A DNA stretch of 43,120 bases from Clostridia bacterium (GCA_017463205.1 JAFTPQ010000043.1:1-43120), one strand, 5' to 3'. Positions 24,585 to 33,658 are shown, counted from the first letter of the stretch. Notes: generated by a model from the letters alone, not told the origin. Numbers and translations are program-made.

Positions 24585-27233
24585 TTACGAGCGTTCGCCG
24601 CCCATTCCTCTTGCTAAAAAGGTGTATTCGCCGTCGCAATAATCCACCGTCACGCTTTGGCCGTTGCCGATACGCCCCAACAATATTTCTTCGGACAGTT
24701 TGTCTTCGATCCGACGTTGAATCACTCGTTTTAAAGGTCTTGCGCCGTATTGCGCGTCGTAACCTTCTTTCACCAACGCCATCAACGCTCTTTCCGCAAC
24801 CGTCAATTCCACCCCTTTTTGTTCTAACAGCCGTTTTGCCAACGATTCGACGATTTTTCCGCCGATTTTTGCGCAATCTTCTTCCGTTAAACGGTGGAAC
24901 ACGATGACATCGTCCAATCTGTTTAAAAATTCCGGACGGAACTGTTCGCGCAAAGCTTTGGTGATATTTTCACGCATACCGTCGAATTGCTTTTCCGACG
25001 CAACGTTTTCTTCGCTTCTGCCCTCACTGCCAAAGCCATACACGCCCGTTTTTGCGTTTTCCGCCACAGAAGCGCCAACGTTGGAGGTTAAAATGATCAC
25101 TGCATTTTTAAAACTTACCGTCCTGCCTTTGCTGTCCGTCAACCGACCGTCGTCCAATATCTGCAACAGCAGATTAAATACGTCGGGATGCGCCTTTTCG
25201 ATTTCGTCAAACAAAATAACGCAATAGGGTTTTGAACGAACTTTATCCGTCAATTGCCCCGTTTGCACGTCGTCAAACCCCACGTATCCCGGAGGCGCGC
25301 CGATCAGTTTCGACACCGATTGTTTTTCCATATATTCGCTCATATCCAAGCGGATCATTTGTTCTTCCGAACCAAACATCGATTCTGCCAACGCCTTGCA
25401 AAGATCCGTTTTTCCCACGCCGGTCGGGCCGACGAAAATAAACGAGCCAATGGGACGGGAAGGATCTTTCAAGCCTGCCCGCGCACGCCGAATGGCTTTT
25501 GCAACCGCGCTTACCGCTTCGTGTTGACCGATGATGCGTTTGTGCAAATCCTCCTCCAAACGCATCAATTTTTCCCCCTCGCCTTGCGTGATTTTTAACA
25601 GAGGAATACGCACCCGCGCGCTGATCACGGCGGCGATATGTTCTCTGCCGATCCCCAACCGTCCGTCGGGCATCCGCAATGGCGTTTGCGATTTTTCCAA
25701 TGCTTCGATACGCGAAATTGCGTCCACCTTTCTTTCAAACGCCTCGTGTGCCGCCACAAAATCACGCCGCAATACACACATTTTTTCCTCTTCTTCCAAT
25801 TCCCTTGCGCGCGCTTTTGCTTCCCGAAGTTCGGCACTGCCGCCCTCTTTGATGATCCGCACGCGCGCCGCCGATTCGTCAATCAAATCGATCGCTTTAT
25901 CGGGCAAATATCGATCGGTGATGTATCGGGAAGAAAGCTTTACAGCCGCTTCGATCGCCTCGTCCGTAATAACGATTCCGTGATGTTCTTCATATTTGGG
26001 ACGCAAGCCCTTTAAAATAGTAATCGCGTCCGCTTCGGAAGGTTCTTCCACGTAGACGGGCGTAAAACGACGTTCTAACGCGCTGTCTTTTTCAATATAC
26101 TTACGGTATTCTTCCACCGTCGTTGCGCCGATCACTTGCAGATCCCCTCGCGCAAGCATAGGTTTTAAAATATTCGCCGCATCCAAACTCCCTTCCGACG
26201 AGCCTCCTGCGCCCACCAACGTATGGATTTCGTCGATAAACAATACGATATCTCCATCCGCCAACACCGCTTCGATCAAATTCTTTAATTTTTCTTCAAA
26301 TTCACCGCGATATTTTGTCCCCGCCAACAACCCGGGAAGATCGACGGAAAATATCGTTTTGTTATACAACTGTTCGGGAATGTCCTCATCGACGATCAAC
26401 TGCGAAAGACCTTCCATGATCGCGCTTTTTCCCACCCCCGGTTCACCGATCAAAACAGGATTGTTCTTTGAACGGCGGGAAAGAATCTGCACCACTTTTT
26501 CGATCTCTTTTTTTCTTCCGATAACAGGATCGATCTTTCCCCGGCGTGCGCGCTCCGTCATATCGATACCATACCCCAACAACTTTTCCGCCGCGCTTGC
26601 GCTCATTGTTTTTGCGGGAGGCTCTTTTTCCTTCCTTTTCTCTGCAAAATCGTTTGGATACGTTCCGTTTGCCAAATCGCTCTGCGTTACACGGTCGCGC
26701 AACCACGTAGCGTCGTTGTCGGACGAGGAATAATTGCCAAAACTGCCCGTCAACGGATCGCTGTGCCGCATAGGTTGCGGCTCGTCGTCGCCAAAACGTT
26801 TTTTGTTTTGCATCGCTTTTAACGCCAAAACCGTTTTACGTTTTAACGTTTCAATATCCGCAAAATGCCGTAAAAAATCCACAGCCAAACAACCGGGCGT
26901 ACACAATATTTCGTACAGCATATGCGCCGTTCCCGCCAACATTCCCATACTTTTTGCACTAACCACCGCTCGATCATACATCTGTTGCGTCCGCAACGTT
27001 AAACCCTGACCTTGAAAACCTTTGTCTACTCGCAAAGAAAAGAAATTGCCGTATTCTTCCCTCGAAACGCCTTCTCCCACCAAAATTCCGTACGCCGTAC
27101 AAGCAGGCAGACTTAAAAACGCGTAAATGAAATGCTCGCTGCCGACAAAACTCGTGTCCGCGCGCGCCGCCGTCATATTGGCTATTTCCAACGCTTTTCT
27201 GAAATTTTCCGTTGCATTTGACAAAGGATACAT
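24585..27233 (-). CDS. clpC: AAA+ unfoldase ClpC
   Basis: 882 residues, two AAA+ modules. The N-terminal Clp-N-like domain (1-140) is divergent (FVGSEHFIYAFLS). Module 1 has Walker A GEPGVGKS (263-270) and Walker B VLFIDE (330-335). A helical middle domain around 470-515 is of ClpC type. Module 2 has Walker A GPTGVGKT (602-609), GAPPGYVG and ILFDEIEKAHPDVF. With ClpP it degrades proteins, including those marked with phospho-arginine by McsB, whose gene is immediately upstream. GGAG lies 6 nt before the ATG. Confidence 0.93.
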   Translation of the reverse strand: MYPLSNATENFRKALEIANMTAARADTSFVGSEHFIYAFLSLPACTAYGILVGEGVSREEYGNFFSLRVDKGFQGQGLTLRTQQMYDRAVVSAKSMGMLAGTAHMLYEILCTPGCLAVDFLRHFADIETLKRKTVLALKAMQNKKRFGDDEPQPMRHSDPLTGSFGNYSSSDNDATWLRDRVTQSDLANGTYPNDFAEKRKEKEPPAKTMSASAAEKLLGYGIDMTERARRGKIDPVIGRKKEIEKVVQILSRRSKNNPVLIGEPGVGKSAIMEGLSQLIVDEDIPEQLYNKTIFSVDLPGLLAGTKYRGEFEEKLKNLIEAVLADGDIVLFIDEIHTLVGAGGSSEGSLDAANILKPMLARGDLQVIGATTVEEYRKYIEKDSALERRFTPVYVEEPSEADAITILKGLRPKYEEHHGIVITDEAIEAAVKLSSRYITDRYLPDKAIDLIDESAARVRIIKEGGSAELREAKARARELEEEEKMCVLRRDFVAAHEAFERKVDAISRIEALEKSQTPLRMPDGRLGIGREHIAAVISARVRIPLLKITQGEGEKLMRLEEDLHKRIIGQHEAVSAVAKAIRRARAGLKDPSRPIGSFIFVGPTGVGKTDLCKALAESMFGSEEQMIRLDMSEYMEKQSVSKLIGAPPGYVGFDDVQTGQLTDKVRSKPYCVILFDEIEKAHPDVFNLLLQILDDGRLTDSKGRTVSFKNAVIILTSNVGASVAENAKTGVYGFGSEGRSEENVASEKQFDGMRENITKALREQFRPEFLNRLDDVIVFHRLTEEDCAKIGGKIVESLAKRLLEQKGVELTVAERALMALVKEGYDAQYGARPLKRVIQRRIEDKLSEEILLGRIGNGQSVTVDYCDGEYTFLARGMGGERS

Positions 27234-27281
27234 ACTTTTCTCCTTTTCGCGCCATCGCGCTTTATTATTTTCTCTCGTTTT

Positions 27282-28304
27282 TTAATCGCAAACGCGTACC
27301 AATTCCGGCAGCACTTTCCGCACCGTTTCCGCGCGCACGACGTCACATTCTTTTTCGCTTGCGCCTTGCAAACCGTTGCTGACTCGGAAGGACATCGGCC
27401 GCAATCCGTCGATAAAATCGTGAATTTCCGTAAAATCGTCCGTTTCCAAAAAACCCAACAGCACACCCAATTTGATATCCGCCATTTTCGCAAAAAATTC
27501 TTTCATGGTAAGAACAGCGCAATGCGTCAACACCCCGTATGCGCGCAAACAACGGTCTTTTGTTTCCAAACTGTCCGCCGCCAACATTTCCGCGCGCGCT
27601 TGCTTTTCCAACTGACATATTTTTTCCGTCGTCGCGCGCATCATTTTTAAAATGTCCGTTTCCGAAACGCCAAGCGTCCGTTCGTTGCTGATCTGGTATA
27701 CGTAACCGTCCGCCATCGTTCCTTCCCCAAACGCGCCGCGTACCGTCAATCCGTCCGCTTTTAACGTCGGCAATATCGTTTTTAAACCTCCGCCGAGCGC
27801 CAATCCCGGTAAAAACATCATCACCGACGCCCGAAGCCCCGTCCCCAAATTGCTGGGACAAGCCGTTAAATATCCCAAACGATCGTCAAAGGCAAAATCG
27901 TACATACTGCCCAATACGTCGTCCAATGCGCTGATTCGTTCGTACGCTTTGAAAAAATCGCAACCCTTACAAATATATTGCTCGCGCAAATGATCTTCCT
28001 CGTTTACCATCACGGATACAGTGCCGTCCCAAGACACAAACGCCGCACCACGCTTGCTTTTGATCAAAGCGGGACTGATCAAATATTGCTCTTGCAACAA
28101 CGTGGCATCCTCTTTGCTTAATTTTCCGATGTCGTATTTTTCAAAACGGTCCATGCGGTTTAAGCCCTGTTCCACGAGATAAACGATATCCGCAGCCTGC
28201 TTGTCGTCCATTTTTTGCGGAAACGGATAAGCGCAAAAGTTACGCGCCAAGCGTATCCGCACGGAAATTACGATCGATTCGTCGTCTTTGTATTGCCACG
28301 CCAT
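27282..28304 (-). CDS. mcsB: Protein arginine kinase McsB
   Basis: 340 residues, related to phosphagen kinases. ISVRIRLARN (ATP-binding Arg), MVNEEDHLREQ (substrate loop with the catalytic acid residue), LGYLTACPSNLGTGLRASVM (nucleotide-binding Arg and the Cys) and the RxxxxE/D-type C-terminal elements are in place. It phosphorylates Arg residues to mark proteins for ClpCP. The start overlaps the 3' end of mcsA by 37 nt, with GGAGG 7 nt upstream inside mcsA. Confidence 0.94.
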   Translation of the reverse strand: MAWQYKDDESIVISVRIRLARNFCAYPFPQKMDDKQAADIVYLVEQGLNRMDRFEKYDIGKLSKEDATLLQEQYLISPALIKSKRGAAFVSWDGTVSVMVNEEDHLREQYICKGCDFFKAYERISALDDVLGSMYDFAFDDRLGYLTACPSNLGTGLRASVMMFLPGLALGGGLKTILPTLKADGLTVRGAFGEGTMADGYVYQISNERTLGVSETDILKMMRATTEKICQLEKQARAEMLAADSLETKDRCLRAYGVLTHCAVLTMKEFFAKMADIKLGVLLGFLETDDFTEIHDFIDGLRPMSFRVSNGLQGASEKECDVVRAETVRKVLPELVRVCD

Positions 28305-28804
28305 ACAAATTCCTCCTCGATATCCATACTGCTTTTCATTCGCGACAGCTTATCCGCATAATCTTTCGCTTCCTCAAAACGTTTTTCCGACATCAATTTA
28401 TCGATGATCTTTGTCAATTCGTTGCATTGACGGACAAAACGCGGCGATATGTCTTCCGTGTTGAATTTTGCTTGCATTTCCAACAGTTCGTCGGGCAATT
28501 CGCCGCCCAATCGTTTTCCGTTGTGCAGTTCGACGCCCTGCATTTGAATCACCATCGGCAACAAGCCGTTTTCCAACGTTCGATAGCAATAGGCGCAACC
28601 CACCAACTTTTTAGAAAGGATCTCTTCGAGTTTTATCCCGCAATAAGGACATGCGGAAAGCGCTGTTTCGCCCTCCGCATCTTTTACACAAAGAAATAAA
28701 CGGTGAAAACAATCAAGACAATAATCTTCTGTGATAACCATACCGTTCTTTATCCGTTCATACGTTTTCACCGCTTCGTTGCGATGACAGTTAAAGCAAG
28801 CCAT
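28268..28804 (-). CDS. mcsA: McsB activator McsA
   Basis: 178 residues. Zinc-binding Cys pairs CFNC, CLDC, CPYC and CAYC lie in the first ~75 residues, and a UVR motif (KIIDKLMSEKRFEEAKDYADKL region, about 130-155) is at the C-terminus. It activates McsB and binds the regulator or protease partner. AGGACGAGG precedes the ATG. CtsR, which usually opens this operon in Bacillota, is not found upstream; an XRE-type membrane protein takes that place. Confidence 0.92.
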   Translation of the reverse strand: MACFNCHRNEAVKTYERIKNGMVITEDYCLDCFHRLFLCVKDAEGETALSACPYCGIKLEEILSKKLVGCAYCYRTLENGLLPMVIQMQGVELHNGKRLGGELPDELLEMQAKFNTEDISPRFVRQCNELTKIIDKLMSEKRFEEAKDYADKLSRMKSSMDIEEEFVWRGNTKTTNRS

Positions 28805-28849
28805 ACCTCGTCCTACCTATTTTCTACCTACGCCGTAATATTTTCCCTC

Positions 28850-29563
28850 TTACTGTTTTTCCTCGTCTTTCGCTTTTGTTTTTTCCGCAGTTTCTTTGGT
28901 AGTTTCTACGCTTTTTTCTTTTTTACTCTTCTTGTGTTTTTCTCTGTTTTTACGGAAGAAAGAACGGAAAAACGCCCATAAAATTTCTAATATTTGCAAG
29001 GGAACGCCAAGTAAAAATACCGCCCACAAACTGCTGTAATCATTCCCCAAATGTATGGATATCAGTTTTGCCGTTAAATAAATACAGGTGATCGCCATCC
29101 AAATCAGCGTGGATACACCGATAAAATTCAACACGCGATATTTCCAAATCCCTGCGTATACGACCATGACGATTGCATTTATCGCCACCGCATAAACGAA
29201 TGCCAACCAGCCTGCTCCCTCCGGATTAAACAGCCGCATCATAACAAAAATGCACGTCGCCACCAGCCAAACGATACCGCTGGACAATAACATAATGAAA
29301 ATGTGTAAGCCGACCGATTTTTTCTTGGGGAACACAGCAGGTTCTTCTTCTCCCACCAATGCACTCACGCTTATCCCGTACAATTTGGCGATCTGCAATA
29401 ACGTGTACACGTCGGGAACACCGTTGCCCGATTCCCATTTCGACACCGATTTATCCGAATAATTTATCTTTTCTGCAAGCTCTGCTTGCGTTAAGCCCGC
29501 CGCCTTGCGATAACGTATTAAATTGTTAGCAATTTTGCGATTGATTTCGTTTGTATTTTCCAT
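28850..29563 (-). CDS. XRE-type regulator with four transmembrane helices
   Basis: 237 residues. A Cro/C1 helix-turn-helix (KAAGLTQAELAEKINYSDKS, SKWESGNGVPDVYTL) occupies about residues 10-60. Four hydrophobic helices follow (IFIMLLSSGIVWLVATCIFV, VYAVAINAIVMVVYAGIW, TLIWMAITCIYL, WAVFLLGVPLQILEILW), then a Lys/Glu-rich tail. Such proteins are membrane-tethered regulators of unknown ligand. The start is the ATG at 29561-29563, which coincides with the predicted transcription start; there is no Shine-Dalgarno site. It is the first gene of the mcsA-mcsB-clpC-aro array, 45 nt before mcsA, and may replace CtsR as its controller. Confidence 0.85.
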   Translation of the reverse strand: MENTNEINRKIANNLIRYRKAAGLTQAELAEKINYSDKSVSKWESGNGVPDVYTLLQIAKLYGISVSALVGEEEPAVFPKKKSVGLHIFIMLLSSGIVWLVATCIFVMMRLFNPEGAGWLAFVYAVAINAIVMVVYAGIWKYRVLNFIGVSTLIWMAITCIYLTAKLISIHLGNDYSSLWAVFLLGVPLQILEILWAFFRSFFRKNREKHKKSKKEKSVETTKETAEKTKAKDEEKQ

Positions 29564-29569
29564 ATCCAT

Positions 29570-29598
29570 ATAATAGCATTTTTTTTGCAATTCGTCAA
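29570..29598 (-). promoter_or_regulatory. Promoter of the XRE-mcs-clp-aro array, leaderless
   Basis: On the minus strand TTGACG (29593-29598), 17 nt ending in TGC, TATTAT (29570-29575). The sixth base after the -10 is followed directly by the A of the ATG at 29563. No CtsR or CIRCE operator is visible around it. Confidence 0.75.
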
Positions 29599-29711
29599 GC
29601 AGGTTGCGGGGTTTTCCGTTATTTTTCTGCTTTTTCGTAAACCATACAATCCTTTTCGTCCCTGCTTTCGACAAGATTTTGCACGTATCTTTCTTTTGCG
29701 TTCTTGTCAAG

Positions 29712-29750
29712 TAAAAATTTCACCGCCCTGCATATTTGCAGAGCGGTGTT
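29712..29750 (-). terminator. Terminator of the MsmK-type ATPase gene
   Basis: On the minus strand CACCGC...GCGGTG with inner CTGCA/TGCAG arms, followed by AAATTTTTAC. Confidence 0.7.
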
Positions 29751-29769
29751 TTGTCTATACGACTTTTAA

Positions 29770-31173
29770 TTATTCTTCGTCTTTGTTTTCCGTCGTTTCT
29801 TCTGCAGGAGCAACTTCTTCTTCAACGGGAGCGCTTTCCGTAGCAGCCAATTTCTGCTTACGTTTTGCCATTCTTTCGTCCTTTCTTTGTTGCGCCTTCA
29901 TTTCCTTCGTTACGATACGAGCCGCCGCGATCTTATCAGCCATTTCCTGAGGCGTAGGAGGCGTAAATGCCGAACCTTCCGCATTTTCTTCGATCACTTC
30001 ATAGCCTTCGTCTCTCTTCAACAAGGAAGCTTCGGTGACGCTGTCGAACATATGGATATGATTTGCGTCGAACGCCAATTCCACTTCGTCCTTCAAAGCA
30101 ACCACTGCACGGCTGGAGATCTTCGCGATCATCTGCGTGGAGTTGTCGATAACCGAGCTTTCCTTTCCTTGATAATCGAGTTCGCAATAGATTTGCGTTT
30201 CAGCACCGAGCTTTTCGATAACTTCGATACGAGCTTTTACGATCGTGTCGGGCGAATTGGAAATGAACACTTGGTCTTGATGGATATCTTCGGGACGAAC
30301 GCCGAGAACGATCTTCTTACCGGTGTCGAGATATTCGTTCAATCTGTCGATTCTTGCTTCCACGCTCTTGGGAAGAAGGATCTTGTTGCCTCCAACGAAG
30401 TTGACGTACACGTTGCCGTTTTCGCTGGTAAGCGTCGAATCTTTAAAGAAGTTCATTTGAGGCGTACCGATGAAGCTTGCAACGAACAAATTGATAGGAT
30501 AATCGTACAAGTTTTGAGGGGTGTCTACCTGTTGCATGAAACCGTCTTTCATAACAACGATTCTCGTACCCATGGTCATAGCTTCTACCTGGTCGTGGGT
30601 AACGTAGATGAACGTCGTAGCAAGACGAGCGTGCAACTTGGAAATTTCCGTTCTCATCGAAGCACGAAGTTTTGCGTCGAGGTTGGACAAAGGTTCGTCA
30701 AGCAAGAATACCTTGGGTTCACGAACGATCGTACGGCCGAGCGCAACACGTTGACGTTGACCGCCGGACAATGCCTTGGGTTTTCTGGAAAGGTAATCGG
30801 TGATACCAAGGATTTCTGCTGCCGCCTTCACCTTTTCATCGATCGATTCCTTGGGTACTTTACGAAGCTTCAAACCGAACGCCATGTTGTCGTATACAGA
30901 CATATGAGGATACAATGCGTAGTTTTGGAATACCATCGCGATGTCTCTGTCCTTGGGAACAACGTCGTTTACGAGTTTGCCGTCGATATACAGCTCGCCG
31001 GAAGAAATTTCTTCCAAACCTGCGATCATACGGAGCGTCGTGGATTTACCGCAACCGGAAGGCCCTACCAATACGATGAATTCTTTATCTCTGATATCGA
31101 GATCGAAATTAAACACCGCTTGTACGCCGGAAGGGTACACTTTGTTAATGTTTTTCAGTGAAAGTCCTGCCAT
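29770..31173 (-). CDS. Sugar ABC transporter ATPase, MsmK/UgpC type
   Basis: 467 residues. Walker A GPSGCGKST (about 38-46), Q-loop MVFQNYALYPHM, signature LSGGQRQRVALGR, Walker B VFLLDEPLSNLD and the His switch YVTHDQVEAMTMG define a CUT1-type ATPase; a TOBE-like regulatory domain follows (ILGVRPEDIH). The family usually ends near 370 residues; here there is a charged, Lys- then Glu-rich tail of about 65 residues. No permease or binding protein is adjacent, so this is probably an ATPase shared by several sugar importers, as known for MsmK. GGAGG lies 9 nt before the chosen ATG. Confidence 0.9.
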   Translation of the reverse strand: MAGLSLKNINKVYPSGVQAVFNFDLDIRDKEFIVLVGPSGCGKSTTLRMIAGLEEISSGELYIDGKLVNDVVPKDRDIAMVFQNYALYPHMSVYDNMAFGLKLRKVPKESIDEKVKAAAEILGITDYLSRKPKALSGGQRQRVALGRTIVREPKVFLLDEPLSNLDAKLRASMRTEISKLHARLATTFIYVTHDQVEAMTMGTRIVVMKDGFMQQVDTPQNLYDYPINLFVASFIGTPQMNFFKDSTLTSENGNVYVNFVGGNKILLPKSVEARIDRLNEYLDTGKKIVLGVRPEDIHQDQVFISNSPDTIVKARIEVIEKLGAETQIYCELDYQGKESSVIDNSTQMIAKISSRAVVALKDEVELAFDANHIHMFDSVTEASLLKRDEGYEVIEENAEGSAFTPPTPQEMADKIAAARIVTKEMKAQQRKDERMAKRKQKLAATESAPVEEEVAPAEETTENKDEE

Positions 31174-31217
31174 AATCTTTTTCCTCCAAATTTGGCTTAT
31201 CAAATTTTCATACTAAT

Positions 31218-31246
31218 ATTTTACTATATTTTCAAAAAAAATACAA
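31218..31246 (-). promoter_or_regulatory. Candidate promoter of the MsmK-type gene
   Basis: On the minus strand TTGTAT (31241-31246), 17 nt, TAAAAT (31218-31223). It overlaps the terminator of the preceding gene. Confidence 0.4.
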
Positions 31247-31282
31247 TAGGCAATTTAAACAAAGTTGTCCTCGCCTATTGTA
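31236..31282 (-). terminator. Terminator of the GH29 gene
   Basis: On the minus strand a perfect 10-bp stem TACAATAGGC/GCCTATTGTA (31273-31282 with 31242-31251, 21-nt loop) is followed by TTTTTTTTG. Confidence 0.7.
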
Positions 31283-31344
31283 TACTTTGCACAAGTTTTC
31301 GATCCCCTTCGACGGTTTCCACTCTTTTACGACGTTTTACCGTC

Positions 31345-32571
31345 TTAAACCTCTATTTTCGCAATACGCACAACAAGGTTTTCTCCATATTGATAGGGGG
31401 CGCAATACACCGTCGTTTCCCCGTCGGCTTGCTGATATTCCAGTTCTTTCCCGTTATCCAACCAACGTATACTCTTCACCGCTTTATCGAATTTGAATTT
31501 CTTCACATACTCGCCGTTTGCCGCTTTTACAACGTTTTCCGCGCCCAGCGTCATCGCCAAATTGTGGCAGAATAAATAATACGTTCCGTTTTGTTCCAAT
31601 ACGAAGTCGTTATCCCCAACCGTCATTTCCACGCCTGCGGGACGGGGAAGATACAACGCCTCTTTGTGGATTTCCACCCATTCGCCCAACGTTTCCATCA
31701 TCGCTTTGTCCAGCGAACGCATTTTTCCGTTTCCCAGCGGGCCTACGTTCAACAAGAAATTACTGCCGTATCTGCGGCAAACGCAATATTCTTCAATGAT
31801 CTCCCGCAACGATTTAAAATTGAAATCGTTCTTCGCATAGCCCCAATGATCGGCAAAAATTTCGCACATTTCACTGGCTACGTATTTGGGGGAAGTTTCC
31901 AAATTGATCGCGCCGGGTTTACCTCTTTCAAACGTGACCGAATCCAATTCGATATGCCCCAATGCGCCAAGCGCGTCCAAGCCCGTATTATTGATGATCA
32001 TTGCCTCGGGTTGATGACTGCGGATCATACCGTATAAAGCGTCTTCTTCCCAATCGTCATTTGGTTTATCCCACATACCGTCAAACCAAATACCGCCGAT
32101 CTTTCCATATTGCGTACAGAGAATTTCCACGCTGTCGCGCAAATATTGCAAATACGTTTTGAAATCTTCTTCATAACTTTTTTGATACCAGTCTAACAAC
32201 GTGTGGTAAAAGAAAGGAATGATCCCTTCCGCGTTACAAGCGTCCACAAATTCGCGCACAAGGTCGCGGCCGCAAGAATGAGGCGCGTCGTAATCGTTCA
32301 ATCCGCGCGTATCATACAACGAATAACCGTCGTGATGACGGGTGGTAAGCGTTATGTATTTGCAACCCGCTTTTTTTGCCGTTGCCACCAATTCTTTCGC
32401 CCAATCCGCATCGGGAGAAAAGGTTTTCGCAAGCGGAAGATAGTCTTCATCGGGGATCGAATGTAAATGCTTTGTCCACTCCCCTTGCCCCAACATACTG
32501 TACAGTCCAAAATGAACGAACATCCCGAACCCAAGTTTTTCAAAATCTTTTACATACTGTTTTACAATCAT
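31345..32571 (-). CDS. Glycoside hydrolase family 29 (alpha-L-fucosidase type)
   Basis: 408 residues. FGMFVHFGLYSMLGQGEW at the N-terminus, TLTTRHHDGYSLYDT (75-89) and GGIWFDGMWD with the nucleophile Asp D164 are the standard GH29 landmarks; NFLLNVGPLGNG precedes a small C-terminal beta domain. No signal peptide, so intracellular. It releases alpha-linked fucose from oligosaccharides, in keeping with gut mucin or milk glycan use. GGAG lies about 12 nt and GAGG about 9 nt before the ATG. Neighbours are an aldo/keto reductase upstream and the sugar ATPase downstream. Confidence 0.88.
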   Translation of the reverse strand: MIVKQYVKDFEKLGFGMFVHFGLYSMLGQGEWTKHLHSIPDEDYLPLAKTFSPDADWAKELVATAKKAGCKYITLTTRHHDGYSLYDTRGLNDYDAPHSCGRDLVREFVDACNAEGIIPFFYHTLLDWYQKSYEEDFKTYLQYLRDSVEILCTQYGKIGGIWFDGMWDKPNDDWEEDALYGMIRSHQPEAMIINNTGLDALGALGHIELDSVTFERGKPGAINLETSPKYVASEMCEIFADHWGYAKNDFNFKSLREIIEEYCVCRRYGSNFLLNVGPLGNGKMRSLDKAMMETLGEWVEIHKEALYLPRPAGVEMTVGDNDFVLEQNGTYYLFCHNLAMTLGAENVVKAANGEYVKKFKFDKAVKSIRWLDNGKELEYQQADGETTVYCAPYQYGENLVVRIAKIEV

Positions 32572-32599
32572 GAAATTTTCCTCTCCTAACGTCCTATGA

Positions 32600-32644
32600 T
32601 ACGCCGAAATACGCCGAAACGATTGCGCTCATACTATAATTATA
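32600..32644 (-). promoter_or_regulatory. GH29 upstream region: -10 element and 10-bp tandem repeat
   Basis: On the minus strand TATAAT (32639-32644) with only a weak -35, then two exact tandem copies of a 10-bp unit (TTTCGGCGTA on the minus strand, 32600-32619) between the start of transcription and the ribosome binding site. One helical turn of spacing suggests a protein-binding site. Confidence 0.35.
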
Positions 32645-32731
32645 TCCTCGTAACGTTTAAAAAATCTTGTGGTATCATAGAAATAAATATAATTATTTTC
32701 ACTTTTCAAGTTTTTTCGTTGCCAATCGGTT

Positions 32732-33658
32732 TCACGGCAACGTTCTGCCGGGCGCAAGATATAATTTATACCAATCTTCTTTCGACAATTCGATATCCGC
32801 CGCCGCGCACATTTCTTGCATATGTTCGGGCGACGTCGTACCCGTCACCACTTGTTTAAACGCTGGATGACGCAATATCCAAGCAATTGCAACCGTCGAG
32901 GGCGCGCAACCGTATTTTTCCGCCATCGCGTTGAGTTCCGCATTCAACAACGGATAATTTTCGTTTCCGACGAATACGCCTTTGAAAAATCCGTATTGCA
33001 AAGGCGACCAAGCCTGTAAAGCGATATTGTTCACGCGGCAATATTCCAACGTATCGCCTGCGCGCGAAACGGAAACGTCTTCGTACATATTGACGTTGAG
33101 CCCTGCGTCGATCATCGGCGTATGCAACAGAGAAAATTGCATTTGATTCGCAACGACGTTGATGCCCTCCTTTTTCAAAAGGCGCATTTGCCCAGCCGAA
33201 AAATTGCTGACGCCGAACGCGCGTACTTTGCCTTCCGTTTGCAGCGTTTCAAACGCCCTTGCCACTTCTTCTTCCACGATCAGCGTATCGGGACGGTGCA
33301 ACAGCAAAATATCGATATATTCCGTATTTAAACGCTTTAAACTGTTTTCCACGCAAGACAAAATATAATCGTGTGAAAAATCGAACAGCACGATCTTCCC
33401 GTCTTCGTTTTTACGGATGCCGCATTTTGTTTGCAAAACGTAATCTTTTCTCGGCAATTCCAAATCGCGCATCGCAACGCCGAAAATCCGCTCGCAATCG
33501 CCGCCGCCGTAAACGTCCGCGAGGTCGAACGTATTCACGCCCGCACGCAACGCCTCAAATAAGACTTTTTCCGTCTGCAACAAAGGTTTGTCTGCGATTC
33601 GCATACAGCCTGCTATGATCGCCGAAGAACGGATATCTCCCAAATTGCAATATTTCAT
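32732..33658 (-). CDS. Aldo/keto reductase
   Basis: 308 residues. The catalytic tetrad is visible as D45 (TFDLADVYGGG), Y50, K78 (LQTKCGI) and H121 (LLLHRPD). RAFGVSNFSAGQM and the late NADPH-binding segment VVTGTTSPEHMQE complete the fold. It resembles YdhF-type reductases. Substrate unknown. A lone enzyme upstream of GH29, possibly cotranscribed across a 160-nt gap. Confidence 0.88.
   Translation of the reverse strand: MKYCNLGDIRSSAIIAGCMRIADKPLLQTEKVLFEALRAGVNTFDLADVYGGGDCERIFGVAMRDLELPRKDYVLQTKCGIRKNEDGKIVLFDFSHDYILSCVENSLKRLNTEYIDILLLHRPDTLIVEEEVARAFETLQTEGKVRAFGVSNFSAGQMRLLKKEGINVVANQMQFSLLHTPMIDAGLNVNMYEDVSVSRAGDTLEYCRVNNIALQAWSPLQYGFFKGVFVGNENYPLLNAELNAMAEKYGCAPSTVAIAWILRHPAFKQVVTGTTSPEHMQEMCAAADIELSKEDWYKLYLAPGRTLP

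Noticed and set aside
29560..29760. CtsR heptad or CIRCE operator near the mcs-clp promoter
   Set aside because: Read on both strands; no repeated GGTCAAA and no TTAGCACTC inverted repeat is present.
29887..31161. 424-codon plus-strand ORF
   Set aside because: Antisense to the clearly identified sugar-ABC ATPase gene; composition is that of a shadow frame.
32717..32742. CGTTGCC/GGCAACG stem as terminator of the aldo/keto reductase gene
   Set aside because: On the minus strand it is followed by A residues, not T, and it overlaps the stop codon.
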